64,000 nucleotides of DNA from Clostridiales bacterium (GTDB lineage: Bacteria; Bacillota; Clostridia; Saccharofermentanales; Saccharofermentanaceae). Numbering within the stretch: the first letter of the stretch is position 1; every line of letters starts with the position of its first letter. Positions 1-7,959 of the stretch are shown here, piece by piece. The notes under the pieces were generated by a model. It saw only the letters and a program-made list of their open reading frames with translations, made no database searches and was not told the DNA's origin. The translations under genes and the position numbers were made by a program. The stretch is taken from assembly GCA_017545245.1 (NCBI GenBank), contig JAFWPB010000026.1, forward strand, positions 1-64,000, in the 5' to 3' direction.

Positions 1-169
1 ACGTTTACGACTTATCGCCCCTATCCCACTGCTCGAAAAGCACTAGCGCGTAGCCGACTCCCAAAGGGCTTCAGGCATTTGCCCACTTCTCTAATATACG
101 GCCGAAATCCGGGCTTCAATGAAACAGAACATTTTGAGACAACCCCTTCGCTATATAAAACTCTAAAAC

Positions 170-850
170 TTACATCGCATTGACGTTCTGGATATACATC
201 TCTTTCGGGATCATCGGCACTTCCAGAGAAGCGATCGTCTCCGAAGAAAGGGTAAGTGCTTTTGCATACTCTTCGCCGGCGGCTTCGAAGCGGGCCAGGA
301 GCGGATCAGCAACAGGTGCGGCGGCTGGAATATTAAGCATCGGTGTTTCCGGTACGCATACGATATCGTGACCTGGGAAGCAATGCTTGCACATCTCTTT
401 TAATCCGTCGAAGTTTCCTTCCCAATCCGGGAAACCACAGCCGCAGATAACTAGTGTATGGAGTTTGGAAAAATCAGCCAGCGCTTCGTGACGGACAGTA
501 CCGTCTTTTTCTTCTACCATGTTCATCTTTACAAGCGGGATCGTACGGTCCAGTACGGCCTTCAGATGAGACGGCATCGCGTAGCAGTAAAGCGGGAAAC
601 TCCAGATCACCACGTCTGCTTTTACATAGAGATCCAGAATCGCATTCTGATCATCCGGGATCACACAGTGACCATCCAGTTTCTGCCAGCAGCCGAAGCA
701 GCCCTGACACGGGGCAATGTTCTTCTCGATGACATTGATCACATCGACTTCGTGATTCTGCTCTTTGTTTAATCCCTTAAGAAATGCTTCCGTCAGACGG
801 AAGGTATCGCTCTTCTTTTTCGGGCTTCCGTTCAATACCAAAATTCTCAT
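170..850 (-). CDS. NADPH-dependent FMN reductase / flavodoxin-fold oxidoreductase
   Basis: A 226-residue flavodoxin-like protein. The N-terminus has a beta strand followed by the phosphate-binding loop GSPKKKSDT (about residues 8-16), as in the FMN reductase/flavodoxin_2 families. A cysteine motif CQGCFGCW (about 48-55) is common in clostridial members and may hold a redox-active or metal site. It is expected to bind FMN and reduce an electron acceptor or xenobiotic in the cytoplasm; the substrate cannot be read from sequence. AAGGAGC lies just upstream of the ATG. It is transcribed divergently from the GNAT gene across about 200 bp and nothing suggests an operon. The family call is firm, the substrate unknown. 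Confidence 0.85.
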   Translation of the reverse strand: MRILVLNGSPKKKSDTFRLTEAFLKGLNKEQNHEVDVINVIEKNIAPCQGCFGCWQKLDGHCVIPDDQNAILDLYVKADVVIWSFPLYCYAMPSHLKAVLDRTIPLVKMNMVEEKDGTVRHEALADFSKLHTLVICGCGFPDWEGNFDGLKEMCKHCFPGHDIVCVPETPMLNIPAAAPVADPLLARFEAAGEEYAKALTLSSETIASLEVPMIPKEMYIQNVNAM

Positions 851-1058
851 AATTCCGTGCTCCTTGTTTCTGTTTTATCTCGCTGACACTTTTTGCAGCA
901 CCAGCTCCCTATAACCATTAAAATGCATAAATCGCGTTTTGATAACCCCCATTAAATTATCTTGTTTTTCTAGACGGAAACCCATCATGCTATAATGGTT
1001 TTCACAAGATGATCACGTCGCATGGATATATATGTGATGTGGTTGAAAGGATATATAA

Positions 1059-1619
1059 ATGCTAGACGAATTATTCACAAATTATCACGAACTGGAATCC
1101 AGCAGACTCCTTCTCCGTCGGATCACGATGCAGGATCTGGATGATGTGTTCGAGATCTACTCAAATAAAGAGGTCATGCTCTATTTTGCGGACCGTTTCC
1201 CTTTCGAGAAAAGCACTGAAGCGGAAACCATGATCCGCGAATATGAGGAAGCGCTCACTAACCATTGGAGCATGCGCTGGGGCATCGTCCTGAAAGAAAG
1301 CGGAAAACTTATCGGGACGTGCGGCTTTCACGCTATTTCCGAATACGATAAACGCATCGAGGTCGGCTACGATCTGAACCGTGACTACTGGCAGAAAGGG
1401 ATCATGACAGAAGCGCTTTCACTGATCATCGATCACGCATTCCATTGCTCGGATGTAAACCGCATCGAAGCAATGGTCGAACCGCCGAACACCGGTTCCC
1501 GAGCTCTTCTTGAAAAGCTTGGATTCCAGTATGAAGGCACCCTCCGGAAACACGAGATGTGCCGCGGCGATTTCGTAGATATACAGATGTTCAGTATATT
1601 ACGAGAAGACTTGAAATAA
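1059..1619 (+). CDS. GNAT family N-acetyltransferase, RimJ/RimL type
   Basis: A 186-residue acetyltransferase. It starts with the family hallmark ESSRLLLRRI (about 13-22) and contains the acetyl-CoA binding segment YWQKGIMTEAL (about 114-124). It ends with the motif NTGSRALLEKLGF, in which a side chain orients CoA. Such enzymes acetylate the N-termini of ribosomal proteins or small amines; the target is unknown. A TATAAT hexamer lies at 991-996, but I see no good -35 partner. The stop codon lies inside the AAGGAGG that serves the tfoX-like remnant starting at 1630, so the two were probably co-transcribed before that gene decayed. Confidence 0.85.
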   Translation: MLDELFTNYHELESSRLLLRRITMQDLDDVFEIYSNKEVMLYFADRFPFEKSTEAETMIREYEEALTNHWSMRWGIVLKESGKLIGTCGFHAISEYDKRIEVGYDLNRDYWQKGIMTEALSLIIDHAFHCSDVNRIEAMVEPPNTGSRALLEKLGFQYEGTLRKHEMCRGDFVDIQMFSILREDLK

Positions 1620-1629
1620 GGAGGCACAC

Positions 1630-1708
1630 ATGGCATCAAGTAAAGAATACCTGGATTTTATTTGAAGCCATGTATCCGGAGCTTCCCTTGCCTAAGAAAA
1701 AGAAATGA
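1630..1708 (+). pseudogene. TfoX/Sxy-like gene collapsed by an internal deletion
   Basis: A strong AAGGAGG and an ATG at 1630 open a frame reading MASSKEYLDFI before a TGA at 1663-1665. In the frame one base earlier, the sequence from about 1658 reads LFEAMYPELPLPKKKK and ends at TGA 1706-1708. From family knowledge, these two pieces match the N-terminus and C-terminus of TfoX N-terminal domain proteins of about 100-110 residues. The sequence therefore looks like a gene whose middle was removed, joining head to tail out of frame. What can be translated is only 11 residues. The identity of the pieces is recalled, not searched. Confidence 0.7.
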
Positions 1709-1717
1709 GCGGCTATA

Positions 1718-2398
1718 TCACCCGAAGATCAGTTTCTTTACGATCTCAATCGTCTTCTTTCGCATATAGGTCTGGTCCAGATCCGGATCGATGGGATGCA
1801 TATAGGTATGGCAGAAGCACTCTATATAGTTGACCGCCATGCGGACGTTTTCGGCGCTTTTTTCCGGATTGGCGCCCTTTAGCAGGAACACTTGCTCCAT
1901 CTTCTCATACATATTCTGCCAGAAACCATCGGAGACTTCCGCGATATCCGCATCCGTGTGATACAACGCCTCCAGCTCCTCATGCACTGCCCAGTTTCTC
2001 CTGTGATATTCCAGTAAGTAGTCTAATGTTTTTTCGGCAAAAGCATCGAACTCGAGGCCTTTGTCACCTTTTTCGGCTTCGTGGTAGAAACGGGTGACAT
2101 CTCCCATCAGCTGATCCGCTGCCATTTGCAGTGCCTGGATCAGGATATCTTTCTTATCGCGGAAATAGTGGTAAACGATACCGGTAGATAGGCCTGCCGC
2201 TTTTGCAATATCGTCCGCCGTGATATTGTGATATCCCTTCTGCAGGATCAGGTCACCCCCGACGCTTAAGATCTTAAGACGCGTCTCGATTGAGCGTTTC
2301 TGCTTCGGAACCGCCATTGGCTTGTTCTTGGGGTCTGAAGATGTCTTGCGTTCAATCTTCCCTTTTTCACTGTTTTTTCCCGGTTTCTTAGTGGCCAT
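1718..2398 (-). CDS. TetR/AcrR family transcriptional regulator
   Basis: A repressor of about 226 residues. A lysine-rich N-terminal tail of about 30 residues is followed by the TetR helix-turn-helix: the recognition region TADDIAKAAGLSTGIVYHYF lies around 58-77. The C-terminal ligand-binding domain has the usual all-helical composition. I place the start at ATG 2398 because GAGGTG lies 9 bases upstream; an upstream GTG in frame is less convincing. It is divergent from an ABC exporter, and the intergenic region holds two TTGAGA-N4-TCTCAA palindromes. It most likely represses the exporter and itself until a ligand binds. Confidence 0.87.
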   Translation of the reverse strand: MATKKPGKNSEKGKIERKTSSDPKNKPMAVPKQKRSIETRLKILSVGGDLILQKGYHNITADDIAKAAGLSTGIVYHYFRDKKDILIQALQMAADQLMGDVTRFYHEAEKGDKGLEFDAFAEKTLDYLLEYHRRNWAVHEELEALYHTDADIAEVSDGFWQNMYEKMEQVFLLKGANPEKSAENVRMAVNYIECFCHTYMHPIDPDLDQTYMRKKTIEIVKKLIFG

Positions 2399-2468
2399 CA
2401 GGCAAGTCACCTCATCGAATTCTTACTATCCAACTCTATTAAACCACAGATTCGTTTTCTTGCACAGC

Positions 2469-2492
2469 AAAATTGAGACATTTCTCAATTTT
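2469..2492. promoter_or_regulatory. TetR operator candidate 1 (10-4-10 inverted repeat)
   Basis: AAAATTGAGA-CATT-TCTCAATTTT is a perfect inverted repeat with 10-bp arms, in the gap between the divergent TetR gene and the ABC exporter. Its size and position fit a TetR dimer site. Assignment to the neighbouring TetR is inference. Confidence 0.75.
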
Positions 2493-2530
2493 CACAAAAA
2501 AACGGCACCTTGTTTTATACACAATGTACA

Positions 2531-2552
2531 AAGTTGAGAGATTTCTCAATTT
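2531..2552. promoter_or_regulatory. TetR operator candidate 2
   Basis: A second copy of the motif, TTGAGA-GATT-TCTCAA, with 9-bp arms containing one mismatch. It lies directly upstream of the exporter -35 box, so a bound repressor would block RNA polymerase. Confidence 0.75.
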
Positions 2553-2557
2553 TTGTA

Positions 2558-2586
2558 TTGACCTGATTTCAGGGCGGACGTAGAAT
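2558..2586 (+). promoter_or_regulatory. Promoter of the ABC exporter operon
   Basis: TTGACC (2558-2563), a 17-bp spacer and TAGAAT (2581-2586) form a good sigma-A promoter about 60 bp before the exporter start codon. Confidence 0.7.
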
Positions 2587-2647
2587 GAACATAGTTAGCA
2601 CATGCTTACTATATAACTTATCTAAATATCCGAAGGAGACGAACAAA

Positions 2648-3355
2648 ATGGGAAACACAATCGTCGAGTTTAAGAATGTCACGAAGCAATATGGTCAGGG
2701 CGAAGCGATCCAGTTGGCCAACAACGATGTCAACTTTACGATCGAAGAGGGCGAATTCGTCGTTATACTCGGTCAGTCCGGAGCCGGCAAATCCACAGTA
2801 TTAAACATGCTGGGCGGGATGGATACACCTACATCCGGAACGATCACCGTCGCCGGCCAGGAAGTCTCGAAGATGAACGATAAAGAGTTATCGGAATATC
2901 GCGCCGGCACGATCGGGTTTATCTTCCAGTTCTATAACCTCCTCCCTTCCCTGACTGCCATCGAGAATGTGTCTTTGGTGAAAAACATCGTCAAAAGCGG
3001 CCCGGAACCGATGGAGATGTTACGCGCCGTCGGACTTGGGGATCACGCCAAAAAGTTTCCGTCGCAAATGTCCGGTGGCGAACAACAACGCGTCTCCATC
3101 GCAAGAGCTTTGGCCAAGGACCCGAAGATCATACTCGGCGATGAACCGACGGGAGCACTCGATTCCGAGACCGGCGTGATCGTTCTGGAACTTCTTTCCA
3201 ATCTTTCCCGAAAACAAGGAAAGACCGTGATCCTGGTCACGCATAACGCAGATATTGCCAAATGTGCGGATAAAGTCATCCGCATGAAGAACGGTAAGAT
3301 CCGCGAGATCCGCATCAACGAATCTCCGGTTCCGGTCCGGGAGGTGGAATGGTAA
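2648..3355 (+). CDS. ABC transporter ATP-binding protein (MacB/LolD-like)
   Basis: An ATPase of 235 residues from ATG 2648, which has GGAGA upstream; an in-frame start at 2585 lies on the promoter and is rejected. Walker A GQSGAGKS is at about 42-49, the signature MSGGEQQR follows in the middle, then Walker B ILGDEPTGALD and the switch histidine in VTHN. The sequence is of the small-exporter type that pairs with FtsX-like permeases. The stop codon overlaps the start of the permease gene (TAATG), so the two are translationally coupled. The substrate may be an antimicrobial peptide, drug or lipoprotein; the TetR control suggests a toxic ligand. Confidence 0.9.
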   Translation: MGNTIVEFKNVTKQYGQGEAIQLANNDVNFTIEEGEFVVILGQSGAGKSTVLNMLGGMDTPTSGTITVAGQEVSKMNDKELSEYRAGTIGFIFQFYNLLPSLTAIENVSLVKNIVKSGPEPMEMLRAVGLGDHAKKFPSQMSGGEQQRVSIARALAKDPKIILGDEPTGALDSETGVIVLELLSNLSRKQGKTVILVTHNADIAKCADKVIRMKNGKIREIRINESPVPVREVEW

Positions 3356-5667
3356 TGCTTGTACGTAAGATGACGCGAGAGATCCGGAAGAACCTCGGCC
3401 AGTTCCTCTCTCTCTTTGTACTCTCCTTTCTGGCCGTATCTCTTTTCGCCTGCATGAAGGCAAGCAATATCAGTGCCTACAATAAGCTGGGCGACTTGCG
3501 GAAAGAAACCAATTGCGCCGACGGCTGGATCTTCAGCGAGAACTTTTCTTCGGAAGATCTTTCCTCTGTAAAAGCACTTTCCTACATTACTTCTGCACAG
3601 AGACGTCTTCACTTCAAAGCTACAGCAGAAGGCTACGATCAGGCGCAGCTGGAAGTCTATGGTCTCGAAGAGGATCAGGTTTCTATGCCGTATTATGTGA
3701 CCGGAAACAAGCTGGATCTGACATCGAAAGACGGCATCTGGATCTCGGAGTCCTTTGCGAAAGAATGGGACCTGAAGGTTGGCGATCCTTTCGCCTTCTC
3801 TGCATACGGGCAGATCCTGAACAAACGCATCGAAGGCACGATCGTTTCTCCGGAATATCAGTATCTCAAAGCGGATAAGGATCTGGATATCATAGCGAAA
3901 AATATCGCCGTCATCTATATGCCGGTCGATGGACTAAGCGAATATTTCCAGGGGCTTCCCGGCGGACTCCCTTTCAACGAACTGATCTTCACGACCAACC
4001 GTAGCGATGTGAAATCTTTGGAGTCCTCGCTGGACGAAGCACTTCACGGAAACTATGCAGTGCTTTGCGATCGGGACGACATGCCCGGGATCCGCATCAT
4101 GAAAGATGAACTGGCACAACATGATCAGTTTGCCATCACCTTTCCGGTCGTTTTTCTGGCTATTGCTATATTGGTCATCATGACGACCATGAACCGAATG
4201 ATCGCCAACCAGCGTACCCAGATTGGAACGCTGCGCGCCTTGGGCATGAAGAAAAGGAAGATCATCTTCCACTATCTGAGCTACAGTTTTATTGTCTCGC
4301 TTCTGGGCTCCCTCGTAGGCGTTTTCGTCGGCACCTATCTCTTCGGCGAAGGGATCGCCGCGATCTTCCGTGCCTGGTATTTGATCCCGGGCTGGACGGT
4401 CGAGATGGATGCTTCATTCGCACTTATCGTGATCCTGATCGTACTCGCCTGTACGCTCGCGACTTATTTCAGTTGCCGTAAAGTCATGAATGTACATCCT
4501 GCCGCAAGCCTTCGTCCGGCCGCTCCGAAATCCGGCAAAAGCACTCTTTTCGAGAAGCTTCCTTTCTGGTCCAGACTCGGCTTTTCTTCCCAGTACAACC
4601 TGCGTGATATTGCACGCGGAAAGCTGCGTTCTTTCATGGGCGTTTTCGGAACTGCCGCCGGCATGATGATCATGGTCGCGGCCATGGCTTCGATCACCAC
4701 GATCCAGGATGCCTCTTCCTGGTCTTTCGACAAGATCCAAAACTTTAAAAACGAGATCGATTTCTCGGACGATATCACGTTGGCCCTGGCAGAGAGTTAT
4801 AAAGCAAAATACGGCGGCGAACTGATCCAGACATCGGCAATCGAGATCGCCAAAGAACCGCATGCTGATTCTTCAAAGAAAAAGACCACTTCGCTTATGG
4901 TGACAGAAGGAGCAGGATACTATCGTCTCACAAATGTGGACCGGGATATTACCGGACTCACGCCCGGTACGTGTGCAGTCACCATGAAGCTGGCCCGTTC
5001 TCTGGATCTTCGTGAAGGCGACACTTTCTACTGGCACCTTTATGAGAAGAACACATGGTATGCGGCCAAAGTCGGACTCATTAACCGTCATCCGAATTTC
5101 TCGGGTGTGACGATGCTGCGTGACGACTATGAAGCAACCGATGCCGGATATCTACCTAGTCTTCTCTATTCATCTTCTGACTCGGTGGATGCTCTGGACC
5201 AGCCGGGCATCTTAGCGGTCCATGATGACAAAGATCTGAAGGAAAGCTTCGATATCATGATGGAAATGATCTATGCTATGCTGTTCGTCTTTGTGGTATT
5301 TGCAGCGATCCTGCCGATCGTGGTTCTCTATAACTGTGGAAATCTCTCTTTTCACGAGAGAGTAAAGGAATTCGCCACACTAAAAGTGCTCGGGTTCACC
5401 ACGAAAAAGATCAGAAAGCTCCTCTCTCTTCAGAACCTGTGGCTGTCCATCATCGGAGTGTTTCTAGGCGCCCCGTTCGGCAAAGTCATGCTCCAGTATA
5501 TGTTTGACAGTAACGGCGACAGCATGGACTACCCTGTCTCAGCAGGATTCCTCGTCTATCTCGTCTCAGGACTCTTCGTCATGGTAGTTTCTGTACTGGT
5601 CAGCTATATGTTCAACAAACGTATCAAAAAACTGGATATGGTCGAGATCCTCAAGGGGATCGAATGA
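3355..5667 (+). CDS. FtsX-like ABC transporter permease (two FtsX modules)
   Basis: A permease of about 770 residues. It has an N-terminal membrane anchor (about 15-35), an extracytoplasmic domain, three membrane helices around 260-385, a second extracytoplasmic domain and three more helices near the C-terminus. This is the duplicated FtsX/MacB layout with a motif like NQRTQIGTLRALG after each first helix. I prefer ATG 3355, which overlaps the ATPase stop and is 9-10 bases from GGAGG; ATG 3349 is only 4 bases from it. It forms an exporter with the preceding ATPase under TetR control. Confidence 0.88.
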   Translation: MLVRKMTREIRKNLGQFLSLFVLSFLAVSLFACMKASNISAYNKLGDLRKETNCADGWIFSENFSSEDLSSVKALSYITSAQRRLHFKATAEGYDQAQLEVYGLEEDQVSMPYYVTGNKLDLTSKDGIWISESFAKEWDLKVGDPFAFSAYGQILNKRIEGTIVSPEYQYLKADKDLDIIAKNIAVIYMPVDGLSEYFQGLPGGLPFNELIFTTNRSDVKSLESSLDEALHGNYAVLCDRDDMPGIRIMKDELAQHDQFAITFPVVFLAIAILVIMTTMNRMIANQRTQIGTLRALGMKKRKIIFHYLSYSFIVSLLGSLVGVFVGTYLFGEGIAAIFRAWYLIPGWTVEMDASFALIVILIVLACTLATYFSCRKVMNVHPAASLRPAAPKSGKSTLFEKLPFWSRLGFSSQYNLRDIARGKLRSFMGVFGTAAGMMIMVAAMASITTIQDASSWSFDKIQNFKNEIDFSDDITLALAESYKAKYGGELIQTSAIEIAKEPHADSSKKKTTSLMVTEGAGYYRLTNVDRDITGLTPGTCAVTMKLARSLDLREGDTFYWHLYEKNTWYAAKVGLINRHPNFSGVTMLRDDYEATDAGYLPSLLYSSSDSVDALDQPGILAVHDDKDLKESFDIMMEMIYAMLFVFVVFAAILPIVVLYNCGNLSFHERVKEFATLKVLGFTTKKIRKLLSLQNLWLSIIGVFLGAPFGKVMLQYMFDSNGDSMDYPVSAGFLVYLVSGLFVMVVSVLVSYMFNKRIKKLDMVEILKGIE

Positions 5668-5706
5668 CCTGCCGGAACGAATAAACTCCATAGGCAATAG
5701 CAATCA

Positions 5707-5743
5707 AGGCAGTCTCAAAAAGCATGAGGCTGCCTAAATTTTT
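5707..5743 (+). terminator. Terminator after the exporter operon
   Basis: AGGCAGTCTCA and TGAGGCTGCCT (one mismatch) form a stem with a 7-base loop, followed by a short T run. Confidence 0.7.
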
Positions 5744-5764
5744 GACTATTACGTAGAAAGAAGA

Positions 5765-5800
5765 AAAGAGCCATCTCATCACATTATGAGATAGCTCTTT
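5765..5800. repeat. Hairpin with GAGCCATCTCAT arms
   Basis: AAAGAGCCATCTCAT pairs with ATGAGATAGCTCTTT (one mismatch) around a 6-base loop, with T or A runs on both sides. It could act as a bidirectional terminator. The same arm sequence recurs at 14334-14365. Confidence 0.65.
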
Positions 5801-5973
5801 CCTAAAGGATTATACCTAAGGAGAATCATCCTCTGTCTGTCGAAAAGAATAAACAGGCAAAGGGTTCCATCCGGGTTACTTGCAGCGACTTCAAAAGGGG
5901 AGTTGGTCATCTCTGTAAGAAAATATCAGGATCACCCGGACAAATATAGGTATGACATCAAAGAACACAAACT

Positions 5974-5991
5974 AGTTAGTATTGACTAACT
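5974..5991. promoter_or_regulatory. Metalloregulator-like box 1 (AGTTAG-N6-CTAACT)
   Basis: A perfect 6-6-6 inverted repeat, the first of three identical-type boxes before the DUF3793 operon. It lies about 80 bp upstream of the -35 box. No gene lies between this box and the exporter terminator, so its target must be the downstream operon. Confidence 0.65.
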
Positions 5992-6046
5992 GCATTGAAT
6001 AATACCATTTCGTTTTCGCTTTGTCAACACATATTTCACGTTTTTT

Positions 6047-6064
6047 AGTTAGTTAAATCTAACT
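6047..6064. promoter_or_regulatory. Metalloregulator-like box 2 (AGTTAG-N6-CTAACT)
   Basis: A perfect 6-6-6 inverted repeat ending 8 bp before the TTGACA of the downstream promoter. Confidence 0.7.
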
Positions 6065-6072
6065 TTTTCATA

Positions 6073-6101
6073 TTGACACTGATACACTATATTGGTATAT
6101 T
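6073..6101 (+). promoter_or_regulatory. Promoter of the DUF3793-flavodoxin operon
   Basis: TTGACA (6073-6078), a 17-bp spacer and TATATT (6096-6101) form a near-consensus promoter. It is flanked by box 2 upstream and box 3 at the predicted start of transcription. Confidence 0.8.
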
Positions 6102-6109
6102 ATTAACGT

Positions 6110-6131
6110 TTAGTTAGCCGTAGCTAACTAA
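6110..6131. promoter_or_regulatory. Metalloregulator-like box 3 (8-6-8 inverted repeat)
   Basis: TTAGTTAG-CCGTAG-CTAACTAA is the longest of the three boxes and covers the predicted transcription start, a position that implies repression. The half-sites resemble those of DtxR/IdeR boxes, but the spacing is wider than the 19-bp DtxR consensus. Confidence 0.75.
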
Positions 6132-6174
6132 TAGCTATTTTTCAAACTTATTTATAGAAGAAAGGATCAGATTC

Positions 6175-6738
6175 ATGCTGGAACGGTACTTAGTTGACCA
6201 ATGTGCACCTACGCTTGCGGGGATAAAGACCGGAAGTCTCTTCTCGATCCGTGGCGAAGATCCACAGAGCATCCGCCTCGAAATACGAAAGATAAACCAG
6301 AGTCTTTCAGCAAAAGGACTGCTGCTTCTTCCTCTTCATTCAACGTGTACTTTCTGTCTTTTGTACCTCTATCGGCCGAAACAGCTTGCCAAAGATCTGA
6401 ATCGTCCTGATTCCACTATGCTTCTTCAAAGATGCGGCTATTCAAGTAATAAGACCACAATTTGTCTGGTCCGTCTTATTCAAAGACTTCGTGAAGGATC
6501 CGGATTTCCTCATGAGATCGGACTTTTCCTTGGCTATCCCCCAAAAGACGTGCAAGGTTTCATGGAAAATCCGCACTGCCCCAGCAAGTGCCGTGCCTGC
6601 ACAGGCGGATGCTGGAAAGTATATCACGAACCGAAAAAGGCACAAGTGCTTTTTGATATGTATGCTTCTTGTACCAGGAACTATCAGAACAGGCTACGCG
6701 GTGGTGCATCGCTCGAACAGCTCGCGGTAGCCGGATAA
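6175..6738 (+). CDS. DUF3793 family protein
   Basis: A 187-residue protein that I recognise as DUF3793 by the segment FPHEIGLFLGYPPKDVQGF (about 104-122) and the following cysteine cluster CPSKCRACTGGCWKVY. It has no membrane segment. Its function is unknown; in Clostridia it commonly sits next to flavodoxins and iron-type regulators, which is also the case here. The cysteines could bind metal. AAAGGA precedes the ATG. It is the first gene of an operon with the flavodoxin, behind three palindromic boxes, so a role in metal limitation or haem/iron handling is a reasonable inference but not shown. Confidence 0.8.
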   Translation: MLERYLVDQCAPTLAGIKTGSLFSIRGEDPQSIRLEIRKINQSLSAKGLLLLPLHSTCTFCLLYLYRPKQLAKDLNRPDSTMLLQRCGYSSNKTTICLVRLIQRLREGSGFPHEIGLFLGYPPKDVQGFMENPHCPSKCRACTGGCWKVYHEPKKAQVLFDMYASCTRNYQNRLRGGASLEQLAVAG

Positions 6739-6809
6739 TCATTCAGGCAGTCCCCTGCATGTAGGCAGGTCTGTGAATATATAATTTGCTATTAGGAAAG
6801 GAAATATGT

Positions 6810-7241
6810 ATGAGTAAAGTTGCAATTGTTTTTTGGAGTGGAACCGGAAATACCGAGGCTATGGCGGATGCAGTCGAGTCCGGAGCGAAAGACGCAGGTG
6901 CAGAAGTAGTTCGCTTCTCCCCTTCTGATTTTAGTGATGCAAAAGTTTCCGGATTTGATGCTATTGCATTCGGTTGCCCGGCCATGGGTGCGGAAGTCCT
7001 TGAAGAATCGGAGTTTGATCCAATGTTCACCGGACTTGAACAAGCCAGCGTCCTCGTCGGCAAAAAGATTGGTCTTTTCGGATCATACGGTTGGGGCGAT
7101 GGTGAATGGATGAGAAACTGGGAGGAAAGAAGCAGGCAAGCAGGCGCGGTACTGATTTCTGAAGGAGTGATCTGTAACGAGTCTCCAGACAATGACGCTG
7201 TCGCCGCATGCAAGAAACTTGGTGCTGAACTCGCCAAATAA
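6810..7241 (+). CDS. Flavodoxin
   Basis: A short-chain flavodoxin of 143 residues. The FMN phosphate loop WSGTGNTEAMA lies at about 9-19, the first isoalloxazine loop CPAMGAE near 56 and the second GSYGWGDGEW near 90. It is a soluble one-electron carrier that replaces ferredoxin when iron is short. I use ATG 6810 (MSKVAIVFWSG), preceded by AGGAAAGGAA; an in-frame start at 6786 would read through this site. It lies 70 bp after DUF3793 in the same orientation, with a terminator behind, so it is the second gene of the operon controlled by the TTAGTTAG boxes. Confidence 0.92.
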   Translation: MSKVAIVFWSGTGNTEAMADAVESGAKDAGAEVVRFSPSDFSDAKVSGFDAIAFGCPAMGAEVLEESEFDPMFTGLEQASVLVGKKIGLFGSYGWGDGEWMRNWEERSRQAGAVLISEGVICNESPDNDAVAACKKLGAELAK

Positions 7242-7284
7242 AACCTTTTGTCTTAAGGGATTGTTTTCTATTCGTTTACAGATA

Positions 7285-7324
7285 AGTGCCTGACTGAGTT
7301 TTTTAAGCTCGTCAGGCACTTTCA
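7285..7324 (+). terminator. Terminator after flavodoxin
   Basis: AGTGCCTGAC (7285-7294) pairs perfectly with GTCAGGCACT (7311-7320) and is followed by TTC. Confidence 0.75.
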
Positions 7325-7417
7325 TATGTAAAATGACAGAACAATTTGAAGATCTTCGGGTAAATAAAGTATAATATAATCATCTGGACTAAAAGGCCTA
7401 ATTTAAGGAGGATGCTT

Positions 7418-7798
7418 ATGAACGGATTATACGAATCTGGAGAAGACTATCTGGAGACTATTCTGATTTTAAAGAAGCGAAGCGGCAATGTTCGTTCCAT
7501 AGACATTGTCCACGAGATGAATCTGAGCAAGCCAAGTGTCAGCCGTGCAGTTGGCATCCTGAAGAACAAAGGATTTATCACTATCAACGAAGATGGCAGC
7601 ATTTTCCTCACGGATGATGGTAGCAAACTGGCCAAGCGTATCTATGAGCGTCATCGTATCCTTACGGAAGCGCTGATGTCTTTAGGCGTCGATGAAAAAA
7701 CCGCTTCTGAGGATGCATGCCGGATCGAGCATGACATCAGCGAGAAATCGTTCAACAAGATCAAGAAGCATGTCCGCGATGCCAGAAAAAGTGACTGA
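7418..7798 (+). CDS. DtxR/MntR family metal-dependent regulator
   Basis: A 126-residue regulator. An N-terminal winged helix (YLETILILKKRSG, then SKPSVSRAVGILKNKGFI around 40-57) is followed by the metal-binding and dimerisation helices with RHRILTEALMSLGV and CRIEHDISEKS. It lacks the SH3-like third domain, as MntR does. The start is ATG 7418, 6 bases from AAGGAGG; ATG 7412 abuts the ribosome site. It represses genes when Fe(II) or Mn(II) is bound. Its position behind the DUF3793-flavodoxin operon makes it the obvious candidate to bind the three boxes at 5974-6131. Confidence 0.88.
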   Translation: MNGLYESGEDYLETILILKKRSGNVRSIDIVHEMNLSKPSVSRAVGILKNKGFITINEDGSIFLTDDGSKLAKRIYERHRILTEALMSLGVDEKTASEDACRIEHDISEKSFNKIKKHVRDARKSD

Positions 7799-7824
7799 CT
7801 CAGGAATATAGATTTTCTTTACTT

Positions 7825-7890
7825 TTCTATTGCGATCCACAAGCTTCCTGGCAGAAAGGCCGCATCGAGAAAAACCATGTACTGATCCGT
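7825..7890 (+). pseudogene. IS30-family transposase scrap
   Basis: This stretch reads FYCDPQASWQKGRIEKNH followed by VLIR. From family knowledge it matches the conserved C-terminal part of IS30 transposases (YCDPYASWQKG.IEKNHEYIR), which includes the catalytic glutamate. The frame continues without similarity, nothing upstream resembles the rest of the gene, and no terminal repeats were found. It is a decayed remnant 30 bp after the DtxR gene. Confidence 0.65.
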
Positions 7891-7959
7891 CAGATTACGA
7901 TCGATTACAAGTCGAGCATAATCCAACACTCATTTAGTTTTTCATTTAAGTCAAATAAA

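Noticed and set aside
1-169. Open stretches at the left edge, including a plus-strand frame ending near 178
   Set aside because: No start, no recognisable motif on either strand; nothing can be supported.
5850-5990. A protein-like stretch (ELVISVRKYQDHPDKYRYDI in one frame) between the exporter and the DUF3793 operon
   Set aside because: Only about 35 codons, no start or ribosome site and no family recognised; it ends in the operator region. It may be a gene remnant but cannot be named.
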